Part shown: piece after piece, positions 8,596 through 16,516 of the stretch
Layout: each line of letters starts with the position of its first letter
How positions within the stretch are numbered: the stretch's first letter is position 1
From: CAZKXX01 sp964556705
GTDB lineage: Bacteria > Acidobacteriota > Terriglobia > UBA7540
Direction of reading: 5' to 3'
Assembly (NCBI GenBank): GCA_964556705.1
Contig: CAZKXX010000002.1
Coordinates: forward strand, 1-64,000
Length of the DNA stretch: 64,000 bases
Translations under genes and position numbers: made by a program
Notes under the pieces: model-generated
What the model saw: only the letters and a program-made list of their open reading frames with translations
What the model was told of the DNA's origin: nothing
Databases searched by the model: none

Positions 8596-9065
8596 GACCG
8601 GCCCCCCGGGCTTGCGGCCCCGCCCGTCGGGGCCAGCACCGCGTCGGCAATCTGCGTGGCCAGCGCCCGCGTGCTCTGCTCGAGCTCGCGCTGGGCCGAC
8701 TCGACTTCCGCGGCCAGGTCCATCTGCGCGTCGCGCAGCCAGGCTTCCGCCTCTTCCCGCCACTTCTTCAGCGCGTCGTCGCGCTCACGGAGCGCCTCGC
8801 GCCGGTCCGCCTCGCGCAGCCGATACACTTCCTGCCGCGCCGCCTGGAAAGCCGCCTCGTACTCGCGCCATTTCTCCTCGGCCTCGACCGTTTCCTGCCG
8901 GGCGCGCTTCAGCGCTCCGCGCGTCGCCGCTTCGCGCGCCTGGCGGACTTCTTCCAGACGCCGGAAGAAGATCCGTTCCAGGACCAGCAGCAGGAGGAAA
9001 ACAAAGACGACGGTCGGAAGGCTAAGGACAAAGTACAGCCCGATTTTCTGGAGGATGTCTTCCAT
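8592..9065 (-). CDS. atpF': F0 ATP synthase b' type subunit
   Basis: A 157-aa protein with one N-terminal membrane helix (YFVLSLPTVVFVFLLLLVLERIFF), then a long Arg/Glu/Ala-rich helix, the layout of a b-type stator subunit. It differs from the next gene and is first in the operon, so it is best read as the partner b' subunit. No a or c subunit gene lies upstream; the next gene is divergent. The membrane rotor must therefore be encoded elsewhere. Confidence 0.85.
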   Translation of the reverse strand: MEDILQKIGLYFVLSLPTVVFVFLLLLVLERIFFRRLEEVRQAREAATRGALKRARQETVEAEEKWREYEAAFQAARQEVYRLREADRREALRERDDALKKWREEAEAWLRDAQMDLAAEVESAQRELEQSTRALATQIADAVLAPTGGAASPGGRS

Positions 9066-9268
9066 TGCAGGCGGTCGGCCTTACGGTCAGTAATCCCTTG
9101 GATTGCAAAGACAAACGAATTTACACGCAGATTCGAGGGGTGTCAAGAAGCGCGGCGGGAGCGCGTCTTCCCGCGCCCCGCCGGGGCGCCGGCGCGCCAC
9201 CGTGGCGTCGAAACTCGCGCGCGGCGGGGCAATGGCGCCGGCTCGCGCGCCCGAATGCCGGCCAGGTT

Positions 9269-9277
9269 TGGTATAAT
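9269..9277 (+). promoter_or_regulatory. Extended -10 promoter for the redoxin lipoprotein gene
   Basis: TGG followed by TATAAT (9272-9277) is a perfect extended -10 element 42 bases before the ATG. No convincing -35 is present, as expected when the TGn extension does the work. It lies in the 254-base divergent region between atpF' and the redoxin gene; the atp promoter on the other strand was not clear. Confidence 0.65.
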
Positions 9278-9319
9278 TTTCGTTTGCGAAACCACCAGCA
9301 GAATCCACCGGAGGTCACG

Positions 9320-9931
9320 ATGCTCTCAGGAATTCGCGCGGGATTATTCGCCGCACTGATTGGAGTCTTTCTCGCCGGCGGCTGCACGGCGGGCGAGCTC
9401 CCGGAGGCCAAGGTCAAAATCGGCGACCGGGCGCCCGATTTCACGCTGCCCGATTCGAACGGCAAGTCCTGGTCGCTTGCCGATTTCAAAGGCAAGAAAG
9501 CCGTCGCCGTCATCTTCATCGCCACCCAGTGCCCCTTCTCGAAGGCGTTTGACCACGTCATGGCCGACCTCGCCAAGGAATACGAAAGCCGCGGCGTCGC
9601 GTTCGTCGCTATCAATTCGAACAAAACGGAACCCGTCGCTGAGGTGGCTGAGCACGCCAAGAAGAACGGCTTCATCTTTCCGGTGCTGAAGGACGAGGGG
9701 AACGTCATCGCCGACCAGTTCGGCGCCGCAGTGACGCCGGAAGTCTTTCTGCTCGATTCGGATTTCACCGTGCGCTATCACGGAGCGCTGGGTAACAGCG
9801 CCAAGCCGACCACCAAGGCCGAAGAAGCCAGCGACGCCGAGTTCCGTCCGGCGCTCGACGCGCTGCTGGCCGGCCAGGCGATCGCCAAAGCCCAGACCAA
9901 GGCATTCGGCTGCACGATCAAGCGAATCTGA
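9320..9931 (+). CDS. Redoxin-domain lipoprotein (thioredoxin fold, CxxS)
   Basis: A 203-aa protein. The start at ATG 9320 is supported by GGAGGT ten bases upstream. The N terminus is a lipoprotein signal with lipobox LAGGC. The mature part is an AhpC/TSA-like redoxin: GDRAPDFTLPDSNGKSW, then FIATQCPFSKAFDHVM, where the usual CxxC is CPFS. A single active cysteine suggests peroxidase or thiol-transfer chemistry rather than dithiol exchange. TPEVFLLD supplies the cis-proline. It probably acts at the inner or outer membrane facing the periplasm. A TlpA-like lipoprotein gene follows within eight bases. Confidence 0.85.
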   Translation: MLSGIRAGLFAALIGVFLAGGCTAGELPEAKVKIGDRAPDFTLPDSNGKSWSLADFKGKKAVAVIFIATQCPFSKAFDHVMADLAKEYESRGVAFVAINSNKTEPVAEVAEHAKKNGFIFPVLKDEGNVIADQFGAAVTPEVFLLDSDFTVRYHGALGNSAKPTTKAEEASDAEFRPALDALLAGQAIAKAQTKAFGCTIKRI

Positions 9932-9938
9932 ATTGCCG

Positions 9939-10481
9939 ATGAACTTGCTGACCGGACGCAGGCCGCAGAGAGCCGGCTTCGCACTCCTGTTGCTCGCCGC
10001 GGGCCTGGGCGGCTGCTCGGGCTCGAGCGCGCCGTCCGAACCTCCCCCGCCCGCCCGCATCGTCGAACTCGACGAAGCGGGTTGGGAAAAGATGCGCGAG
10101 CGCCATCGCGGCCGCGCGCTGCTGGTGAATTTCTGGGCCACCTGGTGCGTGCCCTGCCGCGAAGAATTTCCGGCGCTTGTCCGCCTGCACCAGACCTACC
10201 GCCAGCGCGGCCTCTCCCTGGTCGCCGTCTCCATGGACGAGCCGGAGTCCGTCCCGGAAATCGAAAAATTTCTGAAGGAGCAGGGCGCGGGGTTCGGCAG
10301 CTACCGGCACAACTTCGCGGACTTCGGCGCCTTCGTGGACCGCGTCAACCCGCGCTGGATCGGCGCCATTCCCGCCTCATTCCTTTACGATCGCGAAGGT
10401 AAACTCGTGGCGAGCTGGCAGGGCGCGACAACCTACGAGGAATTCGAGCGCGCCGTTCTGGCGCACCTTCCCCCTCCCTGA
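9939..10481 (+). CDS. TlpA/ResA-like thioredoxin lipoprotein
   Basis: A 180-aa protein with lipoprotein signal (ALLLLAAGLGGC) and a thioredoxin domain containing NFWATWCVPCREEFP, the WCxPC motif of TlpA-type proteins. AIPASFLYDREGKLV provides the cis-proline. It likely reduces periplasmic disulfides, for example in cytochrome c maturation. ATG 9939 is chosen; a TTG six bases earlier is also open. The gene follows the redoxin at once, so the two form a bicistron of related-fold proteins with different active sites (CPFS and CVPC). Confidence 0.88.
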   Translation: MNLLTGRRPQRAGFALLLLAAGLGGCSGSSAPSEPPPPARIVELDEAGWEKMRERHRGRALLVNFWATWCVPCREEFPALVRLHQTYRQRGLSLVAVSMDEPESVPEIEKFLKEQGAGFGSYRHNFADFGAFVDRVNPRWIGAIPASFLYDREGKLVASWQGATTYEEFERAVLAHLPPP

Positions 10482-10532
10482 ACTTTACGCAAAACCACGG
10501 CGCCGCGGCCGCTCCGCGGAGCGCGGCGGCGG

Positions 10533-11390
10533 TTACTTCTTCGCCGGCGGCTCGGGCCGGCTGCCGATGCGCGCCATCACGGTCGAGCGCTGTGTGGCGA
10601 GAAACGTGGTGATGGCCTGAATCGCCGTTTCGTTTTCGGCGGCCGGCTTGTCGGCCTGGAAGCCGTAGTCTTCGCCCGCCGTCGCCACCCGAATCAGCGC
10701 GATCGCGCCGCGGCGCAGGTTCGGGTCGTCGGAGCGCATCGCCCGGTTGAAAACCCGCTGGCCGTTGTCCACGCCGCCCACAATTTCGATGGGCGGCCCT
10801 TTGCGCAGCCGCTCCACCACCTGCTCGGGCGTGAGGTCGCTCGCTTCGGTGAAGCGCCACACGCCGAACTTTGTGACGTTGAGCGCGTGGTCGGCCTCGC
10901 GCGCCGATTCCATGCGCTGGCGGAAAGCCTCGTCGGGATTCTCCTCGTCGCCTTCCGCCGCCGAAGAGGCGGCTTCCGTCGCTTCCGCCAGCAGGCTCGC
11001 CATCGAGGCCACGCCTTCGGAGTTTCCGAGCACGATGAGCGCCGCGGCGGGCGAGACGCGCTTCAGCGGGTCCGTCGAACCGAGCAGCGAGACGATGCGC
11101 GGCGCCGCCTGCTCCTGGTGCGGCACGAGCGCGGCGAGCAAGTCGGGATTCGTCTTCGGGTGCGCGAGCTGCTCGAGCAGGTAGTTGAGGTCGTCCTTGC
11201 GCGCCGGGTCGAGCGGCGGGCTCAGGTCGAGCTTCCCGCGCTTCAGCTCGTCGGTCGTGACGGTCACGCCCTGCTGTTGCTGCTTGGCGCGGCGCTCGCG
11301 CTCCTTGCGCGCCAGCTCGCCCAGCGATTGCGCGCTCGCCGCCTGCCCGCAGAGCAGCAGCGCCAGCATCGTGGTCAGCAGATACCTCAT
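10533..11390 (-). CDS. Secreted protein with HEAT-like helical repeats
   Basis: A 285-aa protein with a clear signal peptide (MRYLLTTMLALLLCGQAASAQ), then QSLGELARKERERRAKQQQ, a segment I associate with secreted acidobacterial proteins. The body has repeated helical units (LLEQLAHPKTNPDLLAALV, VSLLGSTDPLKRVSPAAALIVLG, MRSDDPNLRRGAIALIRVA) resembling HEAT repeats. It ends in a Pro/Lys tail. It probably binds a partner in the periplasm; the ligand is unknown. It converges with the TlpA-like gene across a short palindrome-rich GC stretch (about 10499-10531). Confidence 0.7.
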   Translation of the reverse strand: MRYLLTTMLALLLCGQAASAQSLGELARKERERRAKQQQQGVTVTTDELKRGKLDLSPPLDPARKDDLNYLLEQLAHPKTNPDLLAALVPHQEQAAPRIVSLLGSTDPLKRVSPAAALIVLGNSEGVASMASLLAEATEAASSAAEGDEENPDEAFRQRMESAREADHALNVTKFGVWRFTEASDLTPEQVVERLRKGPPIEIVGGVDNGQRVFNRAMRSDDPNLRRGAIALIRVATAGEDYGFQADKPAAENETAIQAITTFLATQRSTVMARIGSRPEPPAKK

Positions 11391-11476
11391 CTCATCCCCC
11401 TTCGTTCGGGATTTCCCGGAAGCGTTCGTTGCGCCGGATTATCGCACAGAAGGCGGCCGATTCCACCCGCGGCCGC

Positions 11477-11998
11477 TTATTTCATCACCATCCAGCGGAC
11501 CACCAGCCCCAGCCCCGCCAGCGTCTTCGCGCCGTCGAGCGCCGTGAACGCGCCGTGCAGCATCCGGAAGCGCGCGTATTCGGGCGGCGGTGGGTCGCGC
11601 GGCACGAAATCAATCTGCCGGCCGAGCTCGGTGATCTGCGGCGTCAGATAAAACGTCAGGACCAGCGCGACGACGAACATCGCGCCCACTACCACCAGCG
11701 CCGTCACATCCCGCGGCCGGGCCGCGGCGAGCGCCGCGAGCAGCAGCACGCCGAGCGCCGCCTGCGCCCAGCCGTAAGCGCGGAAATACGTGCGATTGAT
11801 TTCCGACGTGAGGTGGCGCAGCACCAGACGCGACCATTCGGCGCCCAGCAGTTCCATCGCTTCCGCCACGTCGCGCTGCCGGCCCTCCAGCACCCGGCGC
11901 GTTGTCGAAAAGCTGCCGGCGGCCGCGTACCACGTCCCGAACGTCAGCCCCAGCCAGATCCCGAGCAGAACGATCGCCAGCACTTGTCCTCGCGCCAT
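11477..11998 (-). CDS. DUF4149-like membrane protein
   Basis: A 173-aa protein with four predicted membrane segments (VLAIVLLGIWLGLTFGTW; AALGVLLLAALAA; ALVVVGAMFVVALVLTFYL; a C-terminal helix) and the conserved ending FRMLHGAFTALDGAKTLAGL. This matches the DUF4149/TMEM205-like family of unknown function. I choose ATG 11996-11998, preceded by GAAGG, over an in-frame TTG nine bases upstream. Family placement rests on pattern memory. Confidence 0.65.
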   Translation of the reverse strand: MARGQVLAIVLLGIWLGLTFGTWYAAAGSFSTTRRVLEGRQRDVAEAMELLGAEWSRLVLRHLTSEINRTYFRAYGWAQAALGVLLLAALAAARPRDVTALVVVGAMFVVALVLTFYLTPQITELGRQIDFVPRDPPPPEYARFRMLHGAFTALDGAKTLAGLGLVVRWMVMK

Positions 11999-12163
11999 CG
12001 TCGCCAACCTTCTTCAGCTTGATTGCACTCCGCCGCTCGGCTAAGCTGGCCCGGCGAATTGTCGCGGCGCTCTGCGAGCGTCGGTCCGAAAGGAGAATAC
12101 CGGCGGTCATAGACCGCCGCTACAGCCCGCGAACTGCGCGCGCGGATTATAGCTCAGACTGCG

Positions 12164-13783
12164 ATGCCGCCAGCTTACGATGTCATTGTCATTGGCGCGG
12201 GCCACAATGGGCTCGTCACCGCCGCTTACCTCGCCCAGGCGGGCCTGCGCACGCTGGTGCTCGAAAGCCGCGCGGTCGTCGGCGGCGCCTGCGTCACCGA
12301 AGAGGTTTTTCCGGGCTACAAGGTCTCGACCACGTCCTACTTGTGCAGCCTGCTTCAGGAAAAAGTCATTCGCGAACTGGAGCTCGAGAAATTCGGCTAC
12401 AAAGTTTTTCCCAAAGACCCGGCCTTTTTCAGCCCTTTTCCCGACGGCCGTTACCTCTTGATGTGGTCGGACACGGCCGCGACGTGCGAGGAAATCCGCA
12501 AGTTCTCCGCGCGCGACGCGGAACGTTACCCCGACTACGAGGAATTTCTGGACCGCTTGGCGCGCTTCATCGAGCCGCTGCTGCTCGAAACTCCGCCCGA
12601 CGTCGCGCGCCGCAGCCTCGACGACTGGCGGACGCTCACAACGCTCGGCCGGCGCCTGCGCAAGATGCCCGGCGAAGAACTCTACGGACACCTGCGCATC
12701 CTCTCGCAGAGCGTCAAAGACTTTCTCGATCCGTGGTTCGAGTCCGAGCAACTCAAGGTGGCGCTCGCCACCGACGGCGTAATCGGCACGAACGGCGGGC
12801 CGTACACGCCCGGCACGGCCTACGTCCTCTTCCACCACACGATGGGCGGCGTGGGCGGCAAGCGCGGCTTGTGGGGCTTCGTGCGCGGCGGCATGGGCGG
12901 CGTGACGCAGGCGCTCGCCGCCTCGGCCCGAAGCCGCGGCGCGGAGATTCGCACCGGCGCGCCCGTCGAGCGCATCCTCGCGCGCAACGGCCGCGCCGCG
13001 GGCGTGGCGCTCGCCAGCGGCGAAGAATTTTCCGCGCGCGCCGTCGTCTCGAACGCCGACCCCAAGCGGACCTTCCTGCATCTGCTCGAAGCGCGCGAGC
13101 TGCCCGGCGATTTCACCGCCGCCATCCGCGCCTTCAAGATCGAAGGCGTCTCGATGAAGATGAACCTGGCGCTCGACGCCCTGCCGGACTTCAAATGCCT
13201 GCCCGCCCCGCACGGCCAAATTGCGCCCCACCACAAGACCACCATCCACATCTGCCCGACGCTCGACTACATCGAGCGCGCCTACGACGAATCGAAGTAC
13301 GGCCGGCCCAGCGCGCGGCCGATGCTCGAGATGACGATTCCCTCGACCTACGACGATTCGCTCGCGCCGCCGGGAAAACACTTGATGAACATCTTCCTCC
13401 AGTACACGCCCTACTCGCTTTCGAAAGAGGTCGCGCCCAACTGGCACGCGCTGAAAGAGCGCTACGCTGACTGCGTGATGGAACTCGTGGAAGAGTACGC
13501 GCCCGGCTTCAAGAGCCGCGTGCTGCATCGCCAGGTCCTTTCGCCGCTCGACCTCGAAGAGGAGTACGGGCTGACGGGCGGGAACATCTTCCACGGCGAG
13601 ATGAGCGTGGACCAGCTCTACTTCCTGCGGCCCGTGCCCGGCTGGGCGAAGTACCGCACGCCCGTGCGCGGGCTCTACCTGTGCGGCTCGGGGACGCATC
13701 CGGGCGGCGGCGTCATGGGCGCGCCCGGCCACAACGCGGCGCGCGAAATCCTCAAAGACTGGAAGAAGCTCAAGCGCGGCTAG
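12164..13783 (+). CDS. PYROXD2/phytoene-desaturase-like FAD oxidoreductase
   Basis: A 539-aa flavin-dependent amine-oxidase-fold enzyme. The N terminus has the dinucleotide loop (VIVIGAGHNGLVTAAYLAQAG) followed by LESRAVVGGACVTEE. The C terminus has the FAD-closing segment (LYLCGSGTHPGGGVMGAPGHNAAREI). GHNGL and the ending are characteristic of the PYROXD2/CrtI-related group, whose bacterial substrates are mostly unknown. It should be cytoplasmic or membrane-associated. No carotenoid genes lie nearby, so a carotenoid role is not supported. A TATAGC hexamer ends 10 bases before ATG, so the mRNA may have almost no leader. Confidence 0.85.
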   Translation: MPPAYDVIVIGAGHNGLVTAAYLAQAGLRTLVLESRAVVGGACVTEEVFPGYKVSTTSYLCSLLQEKVIRELELEKFGYKVFPKDPAFFSPFPDGRYLLMWSDTAATCEEIRKFSARDAERYPDYEEFLDRLARFIEPLLLETPPDVARRSLDDWRTLTTLGRRLRKMPGEELYGHLRILSQSVKDFLDPWFESEQLKVALATDGVIGTNGGPYTPGTAYVLFHHTMGGVGGKRGLWGFVRGGMGGVTQALAASARSRGAEIRTGAPVERILARNGRAAGVALASGEEFSARAVVSNADPKRTFLHLLEARELPGDFTAAIRAFKIEGVSMKMNLALDALPDFKCLPAPHGQIAPHHKTTIHICPTLDYIERAYDESKYGRPSARPMLEMTIPSTYDDSLAPPGKHLMNIFLQYTPYSLSKEVAPNWHALKERYADCVMELVEEYAPGFKSRVLHRQVLSPLDLEEEYGLTGGNIFHGEMSVDQLYFLRPVPGWAKYRTPVRGLYLCGSGTHPGGGVMGAPGHNAAREILKDWKKLKRG

Positions 13784-13801
13784 CCTTCTTGCCCGCGAAA
13801 G

Positions 13802-14062
13802 TCAGGCGGAATTTCGCCCGCCCAGCCGGCGCAGCCAGGCGCGCGCGCGCAGGTTCGCCTCGTGCGCGGTCGCCGCCAGGCGCGGGAAGCGCCGCTTCAG
13901 CCTCTCCAGCAGCCGTCGCGCCCAGTGGTATTCGGAGGAGAGAATCAGCAGTCCGATGAGGATGAACAGCACGCCCTGCAAGACGGGCAGAAACAGACCC
14001 AGCACGCCCAGCAAGACAAACGCCCAGCCGACGATGTTGATTGCTAGCCGTTTGAACGCCAA
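13802..14062 (-). CDS. Small PGPGW-like membrane protein
   Basis: An 86-aa protein with two closely spaced membrane helices (IVGWAFVLLGVLGLFLPVLQGVLFILIGLLILSS in two halves) and a basic C-terminal tail. This resembles PGPGW-family small membrane proteins, though the eponymous motif is degenerate (LPVLQG). The only usable start is TTG 14060-14062, without a good ribosome binding site, so the N terminus is uncertain. It lies tail to tail with the PYROXD2-like gene. Confidence 0.6.
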   Translation of the reverse strand: MAFKRLAINIVGWAFVLLGVLGLFLPVLQGVLFILIGLLILSSEYHWARRLLERLKRRFPRLAATAHEANLRARAWLRRLGGRNSA

Positions 14063-14101
14063 TGTTTCGACCGAGCCGATGAAGAATGCCGTCCGTTATT
14101 G

Positions 14102-15613
14102 TCAGCGCTCCAGCTTGAACTTGTATTTGCCGCTCTCGTCGGGCTCAAACTCCCATTGAAGGACCTCGCCGCCCACCAGAGCGAAAATCCCCGCCGAAGT
14201 GCCAAAGTAGGCGCCGTCCCCTGCCCTCGCGATCGTGTTGATTACCGCGGGGATGTTGAACTTTGCGAACGTGCCCGTCTTTCGGTCGAACCGAACGAGT
14301 CCTCCGGGACGGAGGGCGCCTTCAGGGCGTCGCAGGAGCCCGAGCCAGATCGCGTCTCGTTCGACCAAGATTGCCGACGCTGACCAGTCGGCGATTTCGT
14401 GATAGTAATGGACCCGGAATTTCCGAGTCGGAATGTGGAAATTTCCAAGCCCTCCGACTCCCGTGATGCCTTCGCCGTCATAGTAGGTCACCCCAAACCA
14501 CACTCGGTCACCAACAAGCTGGAAGGGACCGATCTCTTGTCGAATCTGTGCGACCTCCCGTCTGTACCCATCTCGAATTCTCAACGGACGGTAGCGCTGG
14601 AAAGTCTCGAAGGATGGTTGTGGCAAAGGATGGAAGGTCCTGCCGTCCTGGGAAAACTCCATGATTCCAGCCGTCTCCTCTGGACAAAGGTAATCCGGGG
14701 CGCAAACGAAGAACGTCCTTTTTTCCCCATCCCGCCCTCGAATTTCCAGGGTTCTCGCTTCCAGTCTGGCCAACTCCCCGCGCGTCGGAACCGACCCCAT
14801 CTCGGGAAGGTGCTCGTGGTACCAAATCGCATCAACATCCGAACGAAACGAGCGGGGGAAGATTCTCCAATCTCCATTCGAAAGCACCAGATCCTGTGTT
14901 TCAGCCTGTAAGACCCAGTTCGATCCTTCGCCGGCCGCTCGGATGATGACAGGGATTTTCCTTCCGGCGATCTCTTCTTGCACTTCAACCTGCGCTTGCG
15001 CACCTGTTCGACCCAAACTCAAACGTAGGATCAAGCTCCTGGTCCTATCGGCTATCCCGACGAAGTAAAGGGCTCCTGCCGATTTGACAACGGAACTAAT
15101 GGTTAAGGGCTGGTATTCAATCTTGTTGACGAGCTTTGGCAGCTCAAGGTCGTAAAAGTATTTGACGCGGTCGAAGACGTCGCCGTATGTGGAGCCCCCC
15201 CTCGAAACCACCAAGGTCTCGCGCCCGGCGCGCTGAATACGCACCTCGTAGTCGAGAGTGCGCTTGGTGGGGAAGACGTCGAGAGCCAGCAACGGCTTCC
15301 GGCCTTCCGAATCGGAGATGAATATTCCGAACAGTTCTTGCCTGGCGACCTCGCTGAAATCGCCCGAATAGCTCCATTGTCCAATAGGGACCGTGCCCCG
15401 CAGGACGACAACCGAGAATTCCTGATCGACTTTCGCTCGATCGATAACTCTAAATTCGGCGATGGCAGGATTGATGGCGTGAAAAAACTTGACGAAGGGA
15501 CGTAAATCCTCAATCGTCTGAGGCCTCGTGACGTGTAGTGGCGCAGCGATTCCGACAGAACACAAAGTCGCCAGTCCCGTCACGGCGTTATGAAGCCATC
15601 CACTCCTGCCCAT
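14102..15613 (-). CDS. Large secreted protein, probable beta-propeller-like C terminus
   Basis: I place the start at ATG 15611-15613, giving 503 aa with a signal peptide (MGRSGWLHNAVTGLATLCSVGIAA). An earlier ATG at 15655 would overlap the HAD gene. The body is rich in beta strands with repeated aromatic and Gly turns (DRVWFGVTYYDGEGITG, RDAIWLGLLRRPEGAL, GDGAYFGTSAGIFALVGGEVL), like the blade repeats of a propeller. No catalytic motif is recognised. Codon use looks less GC-biased than in its neighbours, with more A/T third positions, so recent acquisition is possible. Function unknown. Confidence 0.65.
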   Translation of the reverse strand: MGRSGWLHNAVTGLATLCSVGIAAPLHVTRPQTIEDLRPFVKFFHAINPAIAEFRVIDRAKVDQEFSVVVLRGTVPIGQWSYSGDFSEVARQELFGIFISDSEGRKPLLALDVFPTKRTLDYEVRIQRAGRETLVVSRGGSTYGDVFDRVKYFYDLELPKLVNKIEYQPLTISSVVKSAGALYFVGIADRTRSLILRLSLGRTGAQAQVEVQEEIAGRKIPVIIRAAGEGSNWVLQAETQDLVLSNGDWRIFPRSFRSDVDAIWYHEHLPEMGSVPTRGELARLEARTLEIRGRDGEKRTFFVCAPDYLCPEETAGIMEFSQDGRTFHPLPQPSFETFQRYRPLRIRDGYRREVAQIRQEIGPFQLVGDRVWFGVTYYDGEGITGVGGLGNFHIPTRKFRVHYYHEIADWSASAILVERDAIWLGLLRRPEGALRPGGLVRFDRKTGTFAKFNIPAVINTIARAGDGAYFGTSAGIFALVGGEVLQWEFEPDESGKYKFKLER

Positions 15614-15617
15614 GCCT

Positions 15618-16346
15618 CTACCGCAATGCCGTCTGCACGGCTTCCAGAGTTCCATGCAGTTCTGCGAACGACGTCATGCGCGGGCAGGGCGCGTCCGGAT
15701 ACGCGCCCACACGGTCGAGCAAAATGCCGCGCAGGCCGGCGGCTTCCGCGCCGCCCATGTCTGTAGCGTAGGTGTCGCCGATAAACGCGGCCTGGCGCGC
15801 CTCGACGCCGGCGCGTTCGAGCGCCATGCGGAAAATTTCCGGATTGGGTTTTTCGACGCCCACGTTGGCCGAATCAATGATGTTCTCGAAATACCGCGCC
15901 AGGCCGACGCGCGCGAGCTGCTCGCCGATCGTCCCGATGGAGTTCGAGATGACGCCGAGGTAGTAGCCCTGGGCGCGCAGCCGCGCCAGCACTTCCGCCG
16001 TCTCCGGAAAAACGCGCGACCAGATGGTGATGTCGCGAAACCGCTCGCCGAGCGCCAGCATCAGACGCTCGTGCTCGCTTTCCGGCGCGCCGATGCGCTC
16101 GACCAGCGACTTGAGGTAGGCGAGCCAGTAGTGATGGTCGGCCCTGGGGGGATATTCGCCCCGCCGGATGAGCGGCCAGAGCCACTCTTCGAGCCTGGCC
16201 TTGCCCACGCGTTCGGCGGCCGCAAAATCTTCGACGGTCGCCGGATAACCCTGCCGCGCCAGACCTTCCGCGAGTTCGGCGACGCGCGGATAAATCAGCG
16301 TGTTTCCGGCATCAAAGAAGATGGCGTGAAGCGAGTTGGAGTTCAT
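15618..16346 (-). CDS. HAD-superfamily hydrolase
   Basis: A 242-aa phosphatase or dehalogenase-type hydrolase. Motif I is FFDAGNTLI: the nucleophile Asp is present, but the second Asp of the common DxDxT form is Gly. VISNS gives motif II, EKPNPEIF motif III and GDTYATDMGGAEAAGL motif IV. A helical cap domain lies between motifs I and II. ATG 16344-16346 is chosen because it begins directly before the core; a longer frame upstream lacks support. Substrate unknown. A TGCTATAAT promoter lies 75 bases upstream. Confidence 0.85.
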   Translation of the reverse strand: MNSNSLHAIFFDAGNTLIYPRVAELAEGLARQGYPATVEDFAAAERVGKARLEEWLWPLIRRGEYPPRADHHYWLAYLKSLVERIGAPESEHERLMLALGERFRDITIWSRVFPETAEVLARLRAQGYYLGVISNSIGTIGEQLARVGLARYFENIIDSANVGVEKPNPEIFRMALERAGVEARQAAFIGDTYATDMGGAEAAGLRGILLDRVGAYPDAPCPRMTSFAELHGTLEAVQTALR

Positions 16347-16420
16347 GCAGTCTGACCGTCGCGCGGCGCTGAAAGCGCCGGATGCAACTTCGCGCGGCGC
16401 GAACGAGCGCGCGAACAAGT

Positions 16421-16429
16421 ATTATAGCA
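16421..16429 (-). promoter_or_regulatory. Extended -10 promoter for the HAD hydrolase gene
   Basis: On the minus strand this reads TGC TATAAT, a perfect extended -10. The same nine bases occur upstream of glmS. It gives a leader of roughly 70 bases before the HAD start. Confidence 0.55.
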
Positions 16430-16516
16430 GCGACGCGGCCGCGGCCCGCGGGCGATTCCGCTTGACCGCGCGTTCGCGGACTCCGTAGAGTAGATTTTCG
16501 GGGAAAGTGAGGGCGG

